A stretch of 64,000 bases of DNA from Onchidella celtica (lineage: Eukaryota; Mollusca; Gastropoda; Systellommatophora; Onchidiidae). The position numbers and the translations under genes are program-made. The notes under the pieces are model-generated. The model saw nothing but the letters and a program-made list of their open reading frames with translations, did not search any database and was not told the origin of the DNA. Location of the stretch: assembly GCA_963931925.1 (NCBI GenBank), contig OZ007567.1, positions 91,881,055 to 91,945,054 on the forward strand, written 5' to 3'. Positions 35,131 to 48,347 of the stretch are shown here, one piece after another. Each line of letters starts with the position of its first letter. Within the stretch, counting starts at the first letter, position 1.

Positions 35131-35286
35131 ACGGTCGTTTCAACACAATAAGAAAACAATTTATAGATAACACAAAACATCTCAAGGATAAAATACAGCT
35201 GAAACAGCGGTTAAAAACCGTATGTCCATCTATTTATGAGGCCAGCTAGGCCATGAGAAAGCATTTGAAGTTACTCGATATTTTAC

Positions 35287-35414
35287 CATTATGCAAATCC
35301 GGATCATCTTTTCCCGTCTGGGAAAATGCGTTCATGATTTTCTTTCGAAATAAAAACCGCAAACTGGAGGCAAATGACTCCATAACCTCATACACTTTTA
35401 CGTGCCGGTGGCAT
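35287..35414 (-). other. Possible internal exon (weak)
   Basis: On the minus strand, TTTACCCCTTACCAG precedes, and GTAAAATATCG follows, a 128-bp segment with an open frame reading HRHVKVYEVMESFASS then LRFLFRKKIMNAFSQTGKDD. Splice-like borders, mixed codon use and a plausible composition are the only support. No domain is recognised. Confidence 0.2.
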
Positions 35415-37550
35415 CTGGTAAGGGGTAAATTTACCTGTTTTGCCTGCATTGTTTTTACTTTAAAGTTTGTTTTTTTACTGTAAAATCATTACCTCATTCA
35501 CGTTACTATGTACCGGACACTAATGCATGAATTTGAATCAACGAAAGAAAAAAATCAAAATCACCGAATCCAAAGACTCCTCATCCCCCCCCCCTCCCCA
35601 GACCCTACCCCAACAAACACAGGCACAAACACCATACTAATACACATGTCCCCGTTCAGGGAACAAATGAAGAATGGAATGAGATTTTTTTTTTCAACAT
35701 AATGATTGTACATACATGTGTATACGCAGTACCACAGTTGTTGGCAGCATGAACAAGCATTGGCCTCTACATCAACACTGCTTTGGTTGTCAGCTGAAAG
35801 ACATGCTTTCTATTGACCTCAAAACAAGAGGAGTTGCAAAATTAGGCCGAATTAAACTAGTTTCAGGATTTATTCGCAGTCGCTGGAAATTCCAACGTCT
35901 CCATTTGTCCTTGCTAAAATATCTTACAAGTTGATCCCATTATACACGTATTTCTTTAAGAAATACTTGTGAATACAGGTCTGGCTTGGATCTCTAACTC
36001 GTTTGCAATTGCGAGATTTTGTCATTACGATGTAACTAGAGGTGCGTCTACAATTCGTCTCATTCTCACAGCCACTGCATTGATTTCTTTCATAAAAAAT
36101 AAATGTCCACTTCTCTTGAAAAGTCCATGCTAGGATTAATCGAAATAAAGAACACGGCCTTAAATTGCAAGCGTGAAGTAAACACATTGTCACGTGGTTT
36201 TTCCATGTCCCAAGATCGGCTTTAGGTAACACGAGATGGGCGTGGTCAAACTGTGGAACTCCGGTTACCATGAAAAATTCAAGTGTAGCTTAGTGTGAAA
36301 CACGACACGTCAGCCCCAGGCAGATTAAGTGCGTTACCTATGGCTGGGTACGGTCTAGCACCACATTCTAATTATTGCTGTACAGAAGATATGGGGCTTA
36401 CATTATACAGACGCCACGTAAAAAAAAAAAAAAGCCAAAAAAACCAAACAAAACAAAACAAAACAAAAATCGTGCCGCAAGTGTTGAATAAGAGCATTCC
36501 AATAAACAACAGGAAATTTGACATGATGAGAATAATGAGGGGCACAGTCTCTGATTATAATTATGTTTACATTTCCGACTCGAAAAGTAAACATAAAAGA
36601 AGTTCATTTCTTCGCACTTCCTATCAACCGAATATCTGAAATTAAAATAAAGTAATCACAATTCTGGGTGATCCAACTGGTCTCTCCATGTGTGAAAGGA
36701 ATTGATTTTTCAGTCAATGTTGAGGCTGCAAACAAGGAAATGAAATGGCAGCAATTTTCATTATATTTGTATCGTTGAAAGTGCTGCAACTTTGCCAGTA
36801 TTCGATAACTGGTAATTAAGCTGGAAGAGCTAAAGAAAATATGGAAGGCATGTAGACGTTATTCCTGATTTCAGATCCGTCCAAACAAAGTTTTACGACC
36901 CGACATTTTTTTTTTTTTCTGTTACCACACATCCTGTTATAGTTTAAAGAACGCTCAAAGAGACACATCCAAACTCCGCACGGCAAATAACCGCAGCTTT
37001 ATCAAAATTCTGGACAGTTCAACCATCTGCAGAGAACATTTATTGTGACGTATGTATAATTATACATGGAAGTGGGGAAATCCCTCACAAGTTGGCTTGA
37101 CAGCGCGTAGGACGCTGAGCTTTCACATAAAGAATGAACAACAATTTACGAACATATTTATGAGCGAATCAGCTGTCCGCTAACTCACGTGCAACAATAA
37201 CACCATCAACACAGCAGACACTATAAATCGCACAAGAAATATAACCGGGGACTGATATAAATTTGTTGATTTATTTCAAACCGAAAATCACGGATTCAGA
37301 CCTAATATTAGTTATACCTCCACGGCGAAAAATACTTCAGAAACTACTATACTGTTCATAGCGGACAAATGTGAAAAAAAAAAAAAAAAGCTGCCTGGGA
37401 AACATAGGTGTCTTAGCAAAAGAACACGTCAATATGGAATTTTTAATTTTTTTTTCAAAAAAATTTACCTTAAAACGAAATACAGGGTTAGTTAGAACAG
37501 ACTGACATCGTCATATTATAAAAATCACAGAAAAACTGTGGGGTCACGGC
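35415..37550. other. Unassigned sequence, 2.1 kb
   Basis: Poly-A or poly-T patches near 36419-36433, 36907-36920 and 37374-37389. No gene or repeat family recognised. Confidence 0.5.
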
Positions 37551-37820
37551 AATGCTATAAGCAATGTCAAAAATTAGCACAAAAAAAAAAGTTGTATGTA
37601 GCAAAGCCTCGCGCGAGAAATAATACCCAAACGATATAATGAAACGCAAACTACAAGAGAAGACAGAAGATGGCCGATATTTCGGCAACAGCCATCAGCC
37701 ATTTTCTGTCCTCTCTTTCAGTTTGCTTTTCATTGTATCGTTTGAGCATTATTTCTTACGCGAGGATTTGCTACATACAACTTTTTCTTTTTGCCAATTT
37801 TTGACATCGTTATATTTTTA
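37551..37820. mobile_element. Large foldback element, family D
   Basis: Two arms of about 120 bp in inverted orientation around a short centre (CCGATATTTCGGCAACAGCC at about 37673-37692). The left arm has GTCAAAAATTAGCAC, GTTGTATGTAGCAAAGCCTC and ACGATATAATGAAACGCAAA. The right arm has the inverses TTTGCTTTTCATTGTATCGT, GAGGATTTGCTACATACAAC and CCAATTTTTGACAT. A single arm recurs at 4934-5034. Confidence 0.8.
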
Positions 37821-40800
37821 TTTTATATCCATTAGCACCATTCAGTTGGTGAATACAGTTTTAAATAGAGTAAAATCACGGTATCTGCAGCCATCACATT
37901 TAAGAAAATACAAAGAAATAAGACGATGAAGAAATTAAAACAGAATAAAACAAGAAACTGCCATGAGAGTGGAAAGACATATTGCCATTATCTTCATCAA
38001 CATCATTATCACATTTACAAACAAGTTCACAAGTGATACGAATTGTCAGCTGTTTTAATTACCTTAAATATAAATCGTCAGTTATTTCTGGCCTAATTGG
38101 TATTCTGTCAGAACAGAAACTGTTGAACAAAGAGCCGTTATCATCATCATTATCATAATCAGCACCACCATCTTGAAGAAAGAGGGTAGGATACAGCCAA
38201 GCACAATCAGAATTAGTGCCCACAAAGCAGGTGGAAGGGAAGACATTATCGTTACGCCCGCGGACGCCAACATACATGCCAAAGACGCCTTTACATACGC
38301 ACAGTTTCCTTTCATCAAGCCAGACACTGCTATGCAAACGCTTCATAACTCAGGAATGAGAGCTACGTTACATCCGGATAACAGGCAGGCACTGAGCACT
38401 TTCATTACTGGCTATGAAACCGCTGGACCCGCAGGAAAGGGAGATCATTCTACTGTGCGCAATTAGAGTTTCACTTTGCATCTGGTTCGAATCGCCTGCC
38501 CCCAATTTTTGTTCTCCCTCGCACGTGCATCTCATGACGAGCAAGAATGCCCTTTCATCTCCCTAAACCTGGTAGAATGAGCCTCACTGCAGACCCCTCG
38601 CCCCCTTCCAACCACCCTTTAACTAGTCCATACGTTAGAGGAGGTCAAAAATCTGAAAAGAATCATAACCGGGAATGGTTCAATTTGCGTGCCCCAGGCC
38701 GGGCCCGTATCTCCACCCCGGGTATTTTGATTGACTGATTAAGTTGCTTCTGGTTTCTCTTACTTACCAGAGCTGGGCAAGGCGATAATACTCTTAAGTA
38801 AATAGGTCGGGAGAAAAATCTCCTACTTCGCATTCCATCTAGGATAAACCTTGGTTTCTGGACCCGTCTTTCTACATGTATTCTCATCAGGCCAACTCCT
38901 CCGAGATTTCAAGCCGGCCACTAACGTCCTGACTAAACACACATGTCACCTATTATTCTTTCTCTTTCTTTTTTTTTTTTCTTCAAAGACCTGTAGAAAA
39001 ATTGTGAGTTCTCATGCATGTGTACGTCCGTTGTGTCTGGATATGTTTTTACGTTGCTTTCATTTCTGAGGCAGGTGGATACAACCCCCCCCCCTCCCCC
39101 CCCCCTTCCCTATTTCAAATCTTGTGTGGCGGAAAGTGATTTTGTGACGTTTAATGTATCCTCCTTTGAGTTTCATCTTTCTTGATTATAACAGCTGCAT
39201 TTTTATGTTATATTCCCTGACACAGCCTCTTTCAGAGTAATAAAAATTTAAATTACCAAGTTATTATGCATCTTGCCGAGGTCATTATCAAGCCTTTGAT
39301 GCTGTAAGATGTCAGGTGTCTGGGAAACTACTGATCAAAAGGAGCTGATACTTCATCAAAATAACTTGAGAATCATTTAACGGTGGCAAATACTCGTGTA
39401 CCACATACCACTATAATGTATTAAAACTGACAAAGACAAAGATCCTCCATGATCAACTCGTCCCTGGGGGGTTAATGAAATATTTTGGGCGATTAGATTG
39501 GTCACATGGAGACTCAAGAAAACTGCTTCACCTCAGGAAGAGAAGCAGAATATTTAGTAGTGAGATGTTCGTTAGAAAGTGCATCATATCATCATCATAA
39601 GAATAAGAATAATATTATTAACGGGGTTTAGACTTGTCAGACAGTAAGTGCATTGAAAATTGCTCGGGCGCTGGTACACAGGTTCCCTACGGATGCTTTA
39701 AAAACATTAGGGCTAGAACTAAACGTGATTGTTAGGAAGAACATATGAATGTTGATGGGCTAGTGGATTCATTCAATTAGGAAGTGGATAAAAATATTAT
39801 TAAACATAATATTAACCTATTCATCATGAACTACAAAAAAATAATAATAATAATAATTCTCTATGTGCATGGGTTTCTTCAGAAACATGCTTTTCCCCAT
39901 CTACTGTGACCTCAGCGCTACTGGTACAGATGTGGATGCCGTGGCGTCCTTATCGCCAAAGCAGTTTTATTCCCACTGATGTTATTAGAGATACAAACAT
40001 TATTTTTGGCACTGAATTTGAGGCTCAGTTGGAGTTTTCCGGAATGTCGGTATGATAAATTAATGGCGATACGGCACCCGGAAGAAATCTAAGTGCTGAA
40101 ATTATGAAATGATATTATAAACATAATAGAATGGCCCTAAACTGGCCAAGGCAATGAACTCACGGTCAAAGAGGAACGTGTTCAACTGTTTTAGGGACCT
40201 GTAGTAACTGTCATCTCTGACATACGGTTCGCGAGAAGGAACAACATAGAAGAAAAACGTAACAAATACCAAATAGGATATTACTTTCACACGTACTTTA
40301 TACACCTTGCAACCTCAATTGCTGTTTTAAGATATTGGCCCATATTGTCAACAAGATAGGGAAGGCAGCAAATGGTACATCAAACTCCCTGTGGAAACCG
40401 AGCTGCAAAACCATTACGACATGGACATCTATTAACGACTGAAGTTAATGGTACCTTTTCAGTGTGTTCAGAAAACAGAATTCCTTCTCGTTGGAACACG
40501 CAATGGGATCAAAAGACTAGTTATCATCAGTATAATAATGTCAGATATCAGAAATTAGGGTCAACAGATAAACTTTTCTCTTAACCCACTGAAGCCCAAA
40601 GTTCCATTCACAAAACACTATTCAGGTATAAAAATATGACTTTCGAGCACAAACCAAAACAGTGCATGCAGGACCTTATACTTTTCACCTATGTCAGTTT
40701 GATTTTCCACAGGCATGGAGGAACATGAAAGAACATTCTGGCAATGAATCCGCAATTAATTTGTTTTTCAGGTACATTGTAAAATTTGTTCTTCCCAGTC

Positions 40801-41736
40801 CTGCAGCTTAAAGGGTTAATACAGACCCGAGGACTCTGTTTCGCACATACGTTTTGAGTCATGGACAAAATTTCGCCCAGACCATAGCCGGCAACTTCCT
40901 GTCTGAAGAGCACCCATTAAGTTCGAGTTTGTGACCCTAGCCTTGCTCGGACACTCATCAACGTCTCGAGATTGTCAGAGAAGAAAGATCAAATTCTGTT
41001 TTGCGCTCTGCACCACATATTCTCGGCTTATTTCGCATCGAACTTTTTTTTCCCTGTCCACTAATTCTCAATGGCAGCAACTCCAGAATGTCAGCAGTTG
41101 TCTCGGTACATGAATTACAATGATGGATGGCCTGTCGGTGTGGAGGCATTCTTTTATTTTTCTCCCTACTTGCCCTCAAGATTCCGGTCCTCCCAAAAAC
41201 TTGCCTTTCTTTTTTCTTGAAGGCCGTATGGATGTTAGCTTTGTTCTTTCAAATTTGTGTTGTTTTTTCTTTCTTGTATTCTTTCTCGTCATTTTTCTCA
41301 ATTCACTTTATTATTTTTTAGTTCCATTCATTCGTTCATTCGCATTAATTAACATTTATTCCACTCTTCAATTTACTGGGTATGTCTATATTTTACAGGT
41401 TGTTTTTCTAAACATTTTCTATTCACTGTTTTTCTTGTCTTTCCCTTTCCGAGTTTCACTTTCATCGTCTTCTCCACAATATGATAGATCTATATCGCTG
41501 CCGGGCTGTGGTTCCTACTTCATTCTCTCTTTCTCTATGTTCCATCAGCCGTGACGATGAATATCAGAAAACGTCACAAAGATCTGTTGTAAACATTTCT
41601 GATGGATTTACAAGGTGTGTCATAAGTACTCTCGTGGCTCTGGGCTCCATCCTTCACTGCATTTTTGATAACCTGTTTCACGTCTCAAACCTTAAAACAA
41701 AACTGCCGTACTATGACAAAACACATTATCAAATAA
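37821..41736. other. Unassigned sequence, 3.9 kb
   Basis: Overlapping frames on both strands at 38059-38466 include a hydrophobic minus-strand stretch but no convincing gene. C-rich run at 39086-39108. From 41200 to 41480 the plus strand is very T-rich. No element recognised. Confidence 0.4.
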
Positions 41737-42516
41737 ATACAAAGCTATCTTTATCGACACTAAGCTGAAAGTGTACAATGCTGTGGTCCTTCCCACCCTA
41801 CTCTATGGGGCTGAAACCTGGACAGTGTACCAATCGCATGCCAGAAAGCTAAATCACTTTCATCTGGCCTGCCTTAGAAAGATCCTAAGGATCAAATGGC
41901 AGGATAAAATTCCAGACACTGAGGTCCTCAATCGTGCCAAGGAATTGAGCATCTTCTGCCACCTGAAAAAAATTCAGCTACGTTGGGCAGGACATGTTGT
42001 CAGAATGCCCGACTCCAGACTCCCTAAGCAAATCTTCTTCTCTGAGCTCTCCAATGGAACGAGGAATGTTGGGGCCCCAAAGAGACGTTACAAAGACACT
42101 CTCAAGCAATCACTGAAGGTCTTTGCGATTGATGTGAGTGAGTGGGAAAAGCTCTCGCTTGATCGTGCAAATTGGAGGGCGGCCCTTACCAGAGGCAGCA
42201 AAGCATGGGAAGCTGACAGAGTCCAGCAAGCTATCAAAAAAAGAGAACGGCGCAAGAAAAGGCCCAGTGGTACTGAACCAACGGAGCACTCTTGTCATTT
42301 ATGCGGAAGGGTCTGCAGGGCAAAAATAGGACTTATCAGTCACATGAGAAGCCATAAGTCATGAAAGAACAGTCTTTCCATTCTGTCCTCTGTGTCCTTT
42401 AGTTCTCTTTATTGTCCATGTGTTGAAATTCTCAACAATTTCTGTTCTTTATTCCTCTGGTGTTGTTAAGGTCATCATCATACCTGATGGACGAACTATT
42501 ATTATTATTATTATTA
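41737..42516 (+). mobile_element. 5'-truncated LINE with ATT tail
   Basis: The C-terminal end of a non-LTR retrotransposon ORF, then a 3' UTR of about 150 bp, ending in (ATT)n at about 42497-42516 instead of poly-A. Reading begins in frame near 41737 and is open to 42364. The 5' part, including most of the reverse transcriptase, is absent. Confidence 0.8.
41771..42364 (+). pseudogene. LINE reverse transcriptase C-terminal region with C2H2 zinc finger
   Basis: About 198 codons, open. The conserved LYGAETW (residues 11-17, counting GTG at 41771 as 1), the CLRKILRIKWQDKIPDTEVL region (34-53), LRWAGHVVRM (70-79) and GAPKRRYKD further on form the thumb and tail signature. This signature is shared by a widespread group of animal non-LTR elements. 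The end has C-x2-C-x12-H-x3-H (C175, C178, H191, H195). The GTG at 41771 is not a start: the frame continues upstream. The fragment is degraded only by truncation, so insertion was fairly recent. Confidence 0.85.
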
Positions 42517-44472
42517 TCTTTATCATTAATAACAGAATGTTAAAATCTGTCAGACTCGCTCACATCAATTCTTTTATCGGTAGTTATCAGATTACCGACT
42601 CCGACCCAAAGTTAACCTTTTCCTGACCTCAGCAAGAGAAGAAAAAACAACAACAACTAATTTTCAAAGCAAAAACATCGTTTCATTATTAAAGACACGT
42701 CCTGCCGGGCAAACTTAAGTTGAAAATCCCCAAAATTTAAGAATTAGGGAATTGGACACCCAGGTCGTTACCATTTAAGTATATGTATTTCTGCAAGAAT
42801 TCGAACGGATGCCTAATGGAAAGGTTAGTTGTGATAGTTGACCATTTCTCGTATTTGCTCCATGCTGGGTTTTATCACGGAGCAACGACCAGCAGAGACA
42901 CCATGGCCCCGGTGAAGAAGTTTCATGTGATATTTATAGTTGTCTAGAGGCAGGAAAGTTGCAATGTTTCAAGTGTTATATTTAGCCATCATCTCCATTT
43001 TCAACAGAAGAACTTAATTTTTATTCTGACTCAGTTTAAATTGATATGAAAGGTAAAGGGAAAGTTTCTTTCTTTTTTTTCTGCTTTGTTAAGATATATT
43101 GGGTTTAATACAATTTGAACCTACCTTTCAAACCGCGTTTCTGCACCTTAACTGTTGTGATAAGAAAATAATTAGGTTGTGTGAAATGAGATACTGGAGT
43201 TTTCTTATTAGATTTTTTTTTTTTTAATTTTCTTGTCCAGATTAATTTTCTGATAGGATAATGTGAGCTAGAAAGAACTTCGTGAACAGAGAAAACCAGT
43301 ATAAAATGTTACGTCAGATAAGTGTTTTCAGTAAAACTGACTTGCGATAGACACCAGTGGATTGGCATGTTCTTGCGTTGTGCATTCATTTTGCTCTATA
43401 GAAATCGCCCTTTATTGAACTCCTGTCAAACGCAGTCTTTTTGCAGATTGTTGCGTCGCCACCTTTCGGCCAAGGTAAAATTCGGTGCCACACACCGATT
43501 CTCCAAACTCCACTTAAGAACGAAGGTGTAGTGCAACTACAGTCCCTGATCTCCAGTTTTGTCTAGCCTAGCGACTCGTCCCCACGTTTCGTCCATACTC
43601 ATGTAAAACAGTTCTTTGGAGGAGGCAGAAGTGAGGAATCTCGAAATAGCCTTTGACTACTTTAAGAAATTCATAGCTTGAACATGAAAGCCTTGCTCGC
43701 TGTGATGAGAAAACCAAATTGTGAAGCAGATTAGGGTGCTTTTCGGGTTGTTTGTTTTGTTGTTGTTTTTTTTCCTTTAAATTACTTTGAATAACCTTAC
43801 AATTATTTTTCATCATTTCGAGCTCTCTAATTCAGACCAGGATAAATTCCGTTGAGTTTGTTTCATGTTCTTCTTCCGAGGATGGAAAAGGCCATTTTTC
43901 CCAGCCGTTGAAAGATAGGATAAATGTGGGAGGTATGGAGGAGGCTTCCAATGGTCCTCAGCAGTCTCGTCGGGGGGCGCCGGGTGGGGGGGGGGTGGAG
44001 AAAAACTCACTTAAAACAGGGGGTAAAGTCGAAGTAATTACGGCTCGTAAGCAGAATGCCATGTGTATGAAGTCAGCCCTACGCCAAAGAGTAAGCAAAG
44101 CTTGATTCAAATTTCAAGCCGAGGGAGCGCAAAGGAAATACATACAGGACCTCAAAGAAAGCTATCATAGCCAGGAATTTTGACCAACAGAGTTAATAAA
44201 TTCAGTTAGTTGAATATGGTAAGAGGGATCAGTGCGCCTTGATTAGTCGGGACCACTTAATATGCTCCTGGCGGACTACCTAATCAACATCCTTCAAGTA
44301 TTCATGAATAAACCCCATGTTGTGTATACAAAAATTCTGAACTGCTTCCCTTATATCACCGTCTCTTGCTCTCCCAGGTCAGCTAAGATCCCCGGTCTTG
44401 ACATCCCCGCCAATACTTCATGTCCGCAGCAGCAAGGAATCCAGAGACTGTGCTATATAGTGCTATTTGTAA
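42517..44472. other. Unassigned sequence
   Basis: T run at 43212-43226 and a G-rich patch at about 43973-43998. No gene recognised. Confidence 0.5.
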
Positions 44473-45135
44473 CAGCATTATATTTTCGTTCAACCAGATC
44501 ACATGATTATGATTATTTTGGCATCGCCTAATGAATCTGGCTATGAGTTTGAATTTGGAAAAAGCACGACGGCACGGTAACGATCATGTTGTGCTAGGAT
44601 GAAGAAAGACGATAGATAGAATATAACAGAATGAGAGGACAGAAGGAGACCCTCTCAGAAGCGCCCACCAACCACATGCAATTAATCTGGCACTGTTTCC
44701 TTCACAGATTTAGTCACATATAACATTTTGAAAGGGAAACATTAATTTGGTCAATATGGGAATACTGTTTTCCTCTGTTGAGAATTAATTTACCAGAACG
44801 CAGCAACAAAAACCTACGCTAATGATCCTATGAAAGGTTGACTCTGGGTCACTGGTTTGCTCTTGCTGGAATGTCATTTTGCTATTAATAAATGCATTAT
44901 ATTTTCGTTCAAGCTGATAATTATGATATGATTATTTTACCACCAACAAATTATATTGACAGTTTCTTGTACAAAATCAACCATATAAACATTTTGAAAG
45001 AAAAACATTATTTCAGTTGCCAATCTAGAGAATTTGAAGAAAGAAAAAAAAACCTACGCCAATTTATTTTTCGCTACACTTTGGCATGTTGTCTTTAAGT
45101 CGTGGTTGTTCTTGCTGACCAGACATTTTGCCACA
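44473..45135 (+). repeat. Diverged local duplication
   Basis: GCATTATATTTTCGTTCAA occurs at about 44473 and 44893. It is followed in each by ATGATTATTTT, ACATTTTGAAAG, AACATTA and AAACCTACGC in the same order, then TTCTTGCTG near the end. The first copy contains about 180 bp not found in the second. Confidence 0.65.
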
Positions 45136-45189
45136 ATTCAATTCTCCAAATCTCCATCCAGTCCTTGTTCTTCCCTTATTCATTTTAAT

Positions 45190-45450
45190 TATATCGAGGG
45201 ATATTTGCCATATTGCCATATTATTATGTGACATTTTTCCGATTTTGAGGTTTTGTCATAAAAAGCGGTTCTCTCATTCCTAATGTCATTATGCATAAGT
45301 GTCATTCCAATCCTTAAAAACTTTTCGAGATATGCGTTTGTGACGTAATGTTTTATACATTTTAGCCCTTTTGCCGACCAAACTTCAATTTTCATTTTCT
45401 TGAAAAGGCAAAAATGTACATACAACAATTTGGCAATACCCGACGATATC
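45190..45450 (+). mobile_element. Miniature inverted-repeat element, family A, copy 3
   Basis: Left ATATCGAGGGATATTTGCCA; the right end read inverted is GATATCGTCGGGTATTGCCA. The interior shares TTTTTCCGATTTTGAGGTTT, TGTGACGTAATGTTTTA and TTGCCGACCAAACTTCAAT with the copies at 278-537 and 33829-34082. Confidence 0.8.
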
Positions 45451-47274
45451 TTGGAAAAAAAAATATATAAAAAGTTTAAGGACATAAATTTTCAGACCGA
45501 TGTAACCGCCCCTGCAGATAGTCTTTCTGACAGATTTCCCGCCATCTTCAGAATCACTGCAGCTTTTCATTATGTCGTTCAACATCTTTGATTAACGTCC
45601 TGCCGTGGTACTGAGTAAAACAGTTCACAAGTTATCACCATGACGTCTTGATAAACCCTACACGAAGACTGAGTTCAGATAATGACTATTAATACCTATG
45701 AAAAGCCCCGCGTGGTGCTGAGAGAAGCAATTTCAGATAAATTGTCGTCCGGGGACAAAAGATACACTGAGATCAGCTCATAATAGTAAGTGATAACATC
45801 GGCGTAAAGTTGAGTGCCACTTTCACAATAAAAAATAGTAGTGCAAGGATGTTCAGCTTAACAAAGTTAAAGTTTGTGAGATACACCATCCTAGGATGAT
45901 CGTTAATCTCCCTCTCGCTATCAGCAACTTCTTCACGCGTGCACACAAGCGTACATGCAGATCCATAGTCAAGCTGCAAGTGACAAAAAGACTCATGAAC
46001 CAAACATTGAAATTATCAGTGACATTAGCCGATAATGCACTGGGTTATAAATATATACCTAGAAAACACATTAATCTTGCTGCTCCAGAATACTGCGTTT
46101 TGAACTCTTCTCACAGCTGTTTGTACTATGCCTAACTGAACAAGCTTCATATTTCTACCGTCCAACACAAGTCAGCATTATTGTTTATCAAGCTGTTTCA
46201 TATCGCTTTCTAACACTGAATCTCTACATCTTTACTTTAAAAAAAAAATGAAAAACCTCATCTCCATCCTCCACTAATCCAAAATCATAAATTTCCATCT
46301 GCAGTGAATAAACTATGAAGTGTGACGTTACACATAGCTCACCTTTTCGTGCACGTTTTTTTTTTTTTTCTTATAATCCAATTACCAAAAATAGCAAGGT
46401 TAAGAGAAGGGGGAGGAGTAGGGGAATTTTTATTTCATGCGATGGAAATACTTGGCTGGAAGCAACGTCTTTAAGACATGTGTTGGGTGTTATCTGTCCG
46501 TACCGAGAAAGCAATCAGGTGAGAGAGACAAAGGGTTGGGAAAGTCTGTGTTTCCACAGAGCAAATCTCTAGTGACTTGCGCGCGATAACAAGTCCGTGC
46601 CGTGCTCCGCGCGTGAGTTCACACCAACAAGATGAGACTCACTCCAGACGCGGGGGGTGCCGGCACTACTCCAAGCGGGTGGTCCGGCTAGTGAGATAGA
46701 GCTTGCAACCACAAAAACTTGGACCGCGGAGTCAATGAACGCATGTTGCTACGTGTGGCCAGCAGGGGAAAAAAATCACGGGTGGGAGGTGAGTGAATGG
46801 AACAATCCATGTACATTACTGGAGTTTGAGCACAGAGAATGAACGAGAGAATGAGATTGAAAGGAGAGAGAGAGAGGGATGGAGAGAGACAGAGAGAGAG
46901 ACAGCGTGAATTGGAGCACAGACAATGGGTAAATATATTACCAAAACACACAGAGAAAAACAAAAAAAGACGAATGCAGAAAGATAGAGATAGACACACA
47001 CACGCAGGGAAAGAGGCAGTGGCAGACAGACAGAACTATCCAACGAAAGAGGGGAAAAGACGTAGAGGATACAGCCTGCAACAAAAAGAACTAAGACAGG
47101 TGATAGATAGCATTTGGAGCAGTACAAGTAGCCTGAAAAAAAAAACAAATTAAAAAGGGACCTGAAAAAAAAAAAACATTCATTGATAAATAGTTGGAGA
47201 ACGATAGAAAAAAAAAAGTAACCAAAAAGCAGCTACAGATGTCGATGATAAACAGTGTAACCACATTTTTGGCG
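45451..47274. other. Unassigned sequence, with CpG-rich patch and GA-rich stretch
   Basis: A short CpG-rich segment (about 46575-46690) with GCGCGC, CGCGCG and GCCGGC stands out from its surroundings. A GA/GACA-rich stretch lies at about 46858-46910. No gene recognised. Confidence 0.45.
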
Positions 47275-47360
47275 GATAATATCGACAGGGGTTCGTCCTG
47301 CCTCAGCTAACTTGCGGGCGGCACCTTAGTAACACAATCACCGCTAGACCAACGATAACT
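47275..47360 (-). mobile_element. Possible SINE head, minus strand
   Basis: The minus strand reads GTTGGTCTAGCGGTGATTGT then TACTAAGGTGCCGCCCGCAA, with a B-box-like GGACGAACCCCTG. This is tRNA-like; no body or tail was identified. Confidence 0.4.
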
Positions 47361-47740
47361 CACACATGGCCAGCTTTTCACCGCGCTCTACCGCTCACCC
47401 ACAATCTGCTTTTCAATTTCCTACTCCAGTCTCTTCCCATATTTTATACCATATCCGTGACGCCCCTATCATTTTGCCCTGGACTTCAACTTTCTTAGAG
47501 ACAAAGATAAAGGCAAAAAAAAAAAAAAACACGCCTTGCAGTACAGGCAAAAAGAAACAGGTAAAAACAAAAACAACAACAAAAAAAAACTTGGGACCTG
47601 CATAATGTGGGGAGTGTTTGGCTGTGCATGTGTACTCAGCGAACTCATACCACAAAGGTGTCAGAGTGGGCTACACTGCATGTGCATTAAAGTGTTGGAA
47701 TCTAATGACGTCGTATTTGTTTCCTCCTAGCCTCTCTCTT
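47361..47740. other. Unassigned sequence
   Basis: Poly-A patches near 47515-47529 and 47581-47590. Nothing else. Confidence 0.5.
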
Positions 47741-47854
47741 TTTTCTCACCCCCCCCCCACCCCCACCCCAACTCTACTCTCTCCGTATGTCTCTCTGTCT
47801 GTCTGTGTGCCTGTTTTTCTCTCTATTACTTCCCCATCTCTGTCTGTCTGTCTG

Positions 47855-47909
<55 letters not shown>

Positions 47910-48256
47910 GTATTTTTACTCACTCTCCCTTATTTTTCACTTCACCTTACACTATGTAATACACATTCGTTGTTTTTTTTTCCCTCTCTCTCCCACCCAC
48001 AATCTCTCATTCTTACTTTCTCTCTTTCTCATGCTCTCTCTCTCTTTCACTCATTCTTTCTCATGCTTTCTCTGTCTTCCATGTCTCTCCCCCTCAAGCC
48101 CTTCTTTTTGTTTTCTCACAGCTCCTTGTGTCCATTAACAGCTATTCCTCCCCTCATGCATGTTGTTGTTGTTTTTACAGCCCCTGTTTTAATTTCCATT
48201 ACGTTGACAAGTTCGCCCTCTTCTCTTTTTCAGCCCGACTTCCCCTTTCAATTGTA

Positions 48257-48347
<91 letters not shown>

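Noticed and set aside
38059-38466. Overlapping frames on both strands, one with two possible membrane helices
   Set aside because: Several frames are open at once and no family is recognised. A splice acceptor can be imagined but not supported.
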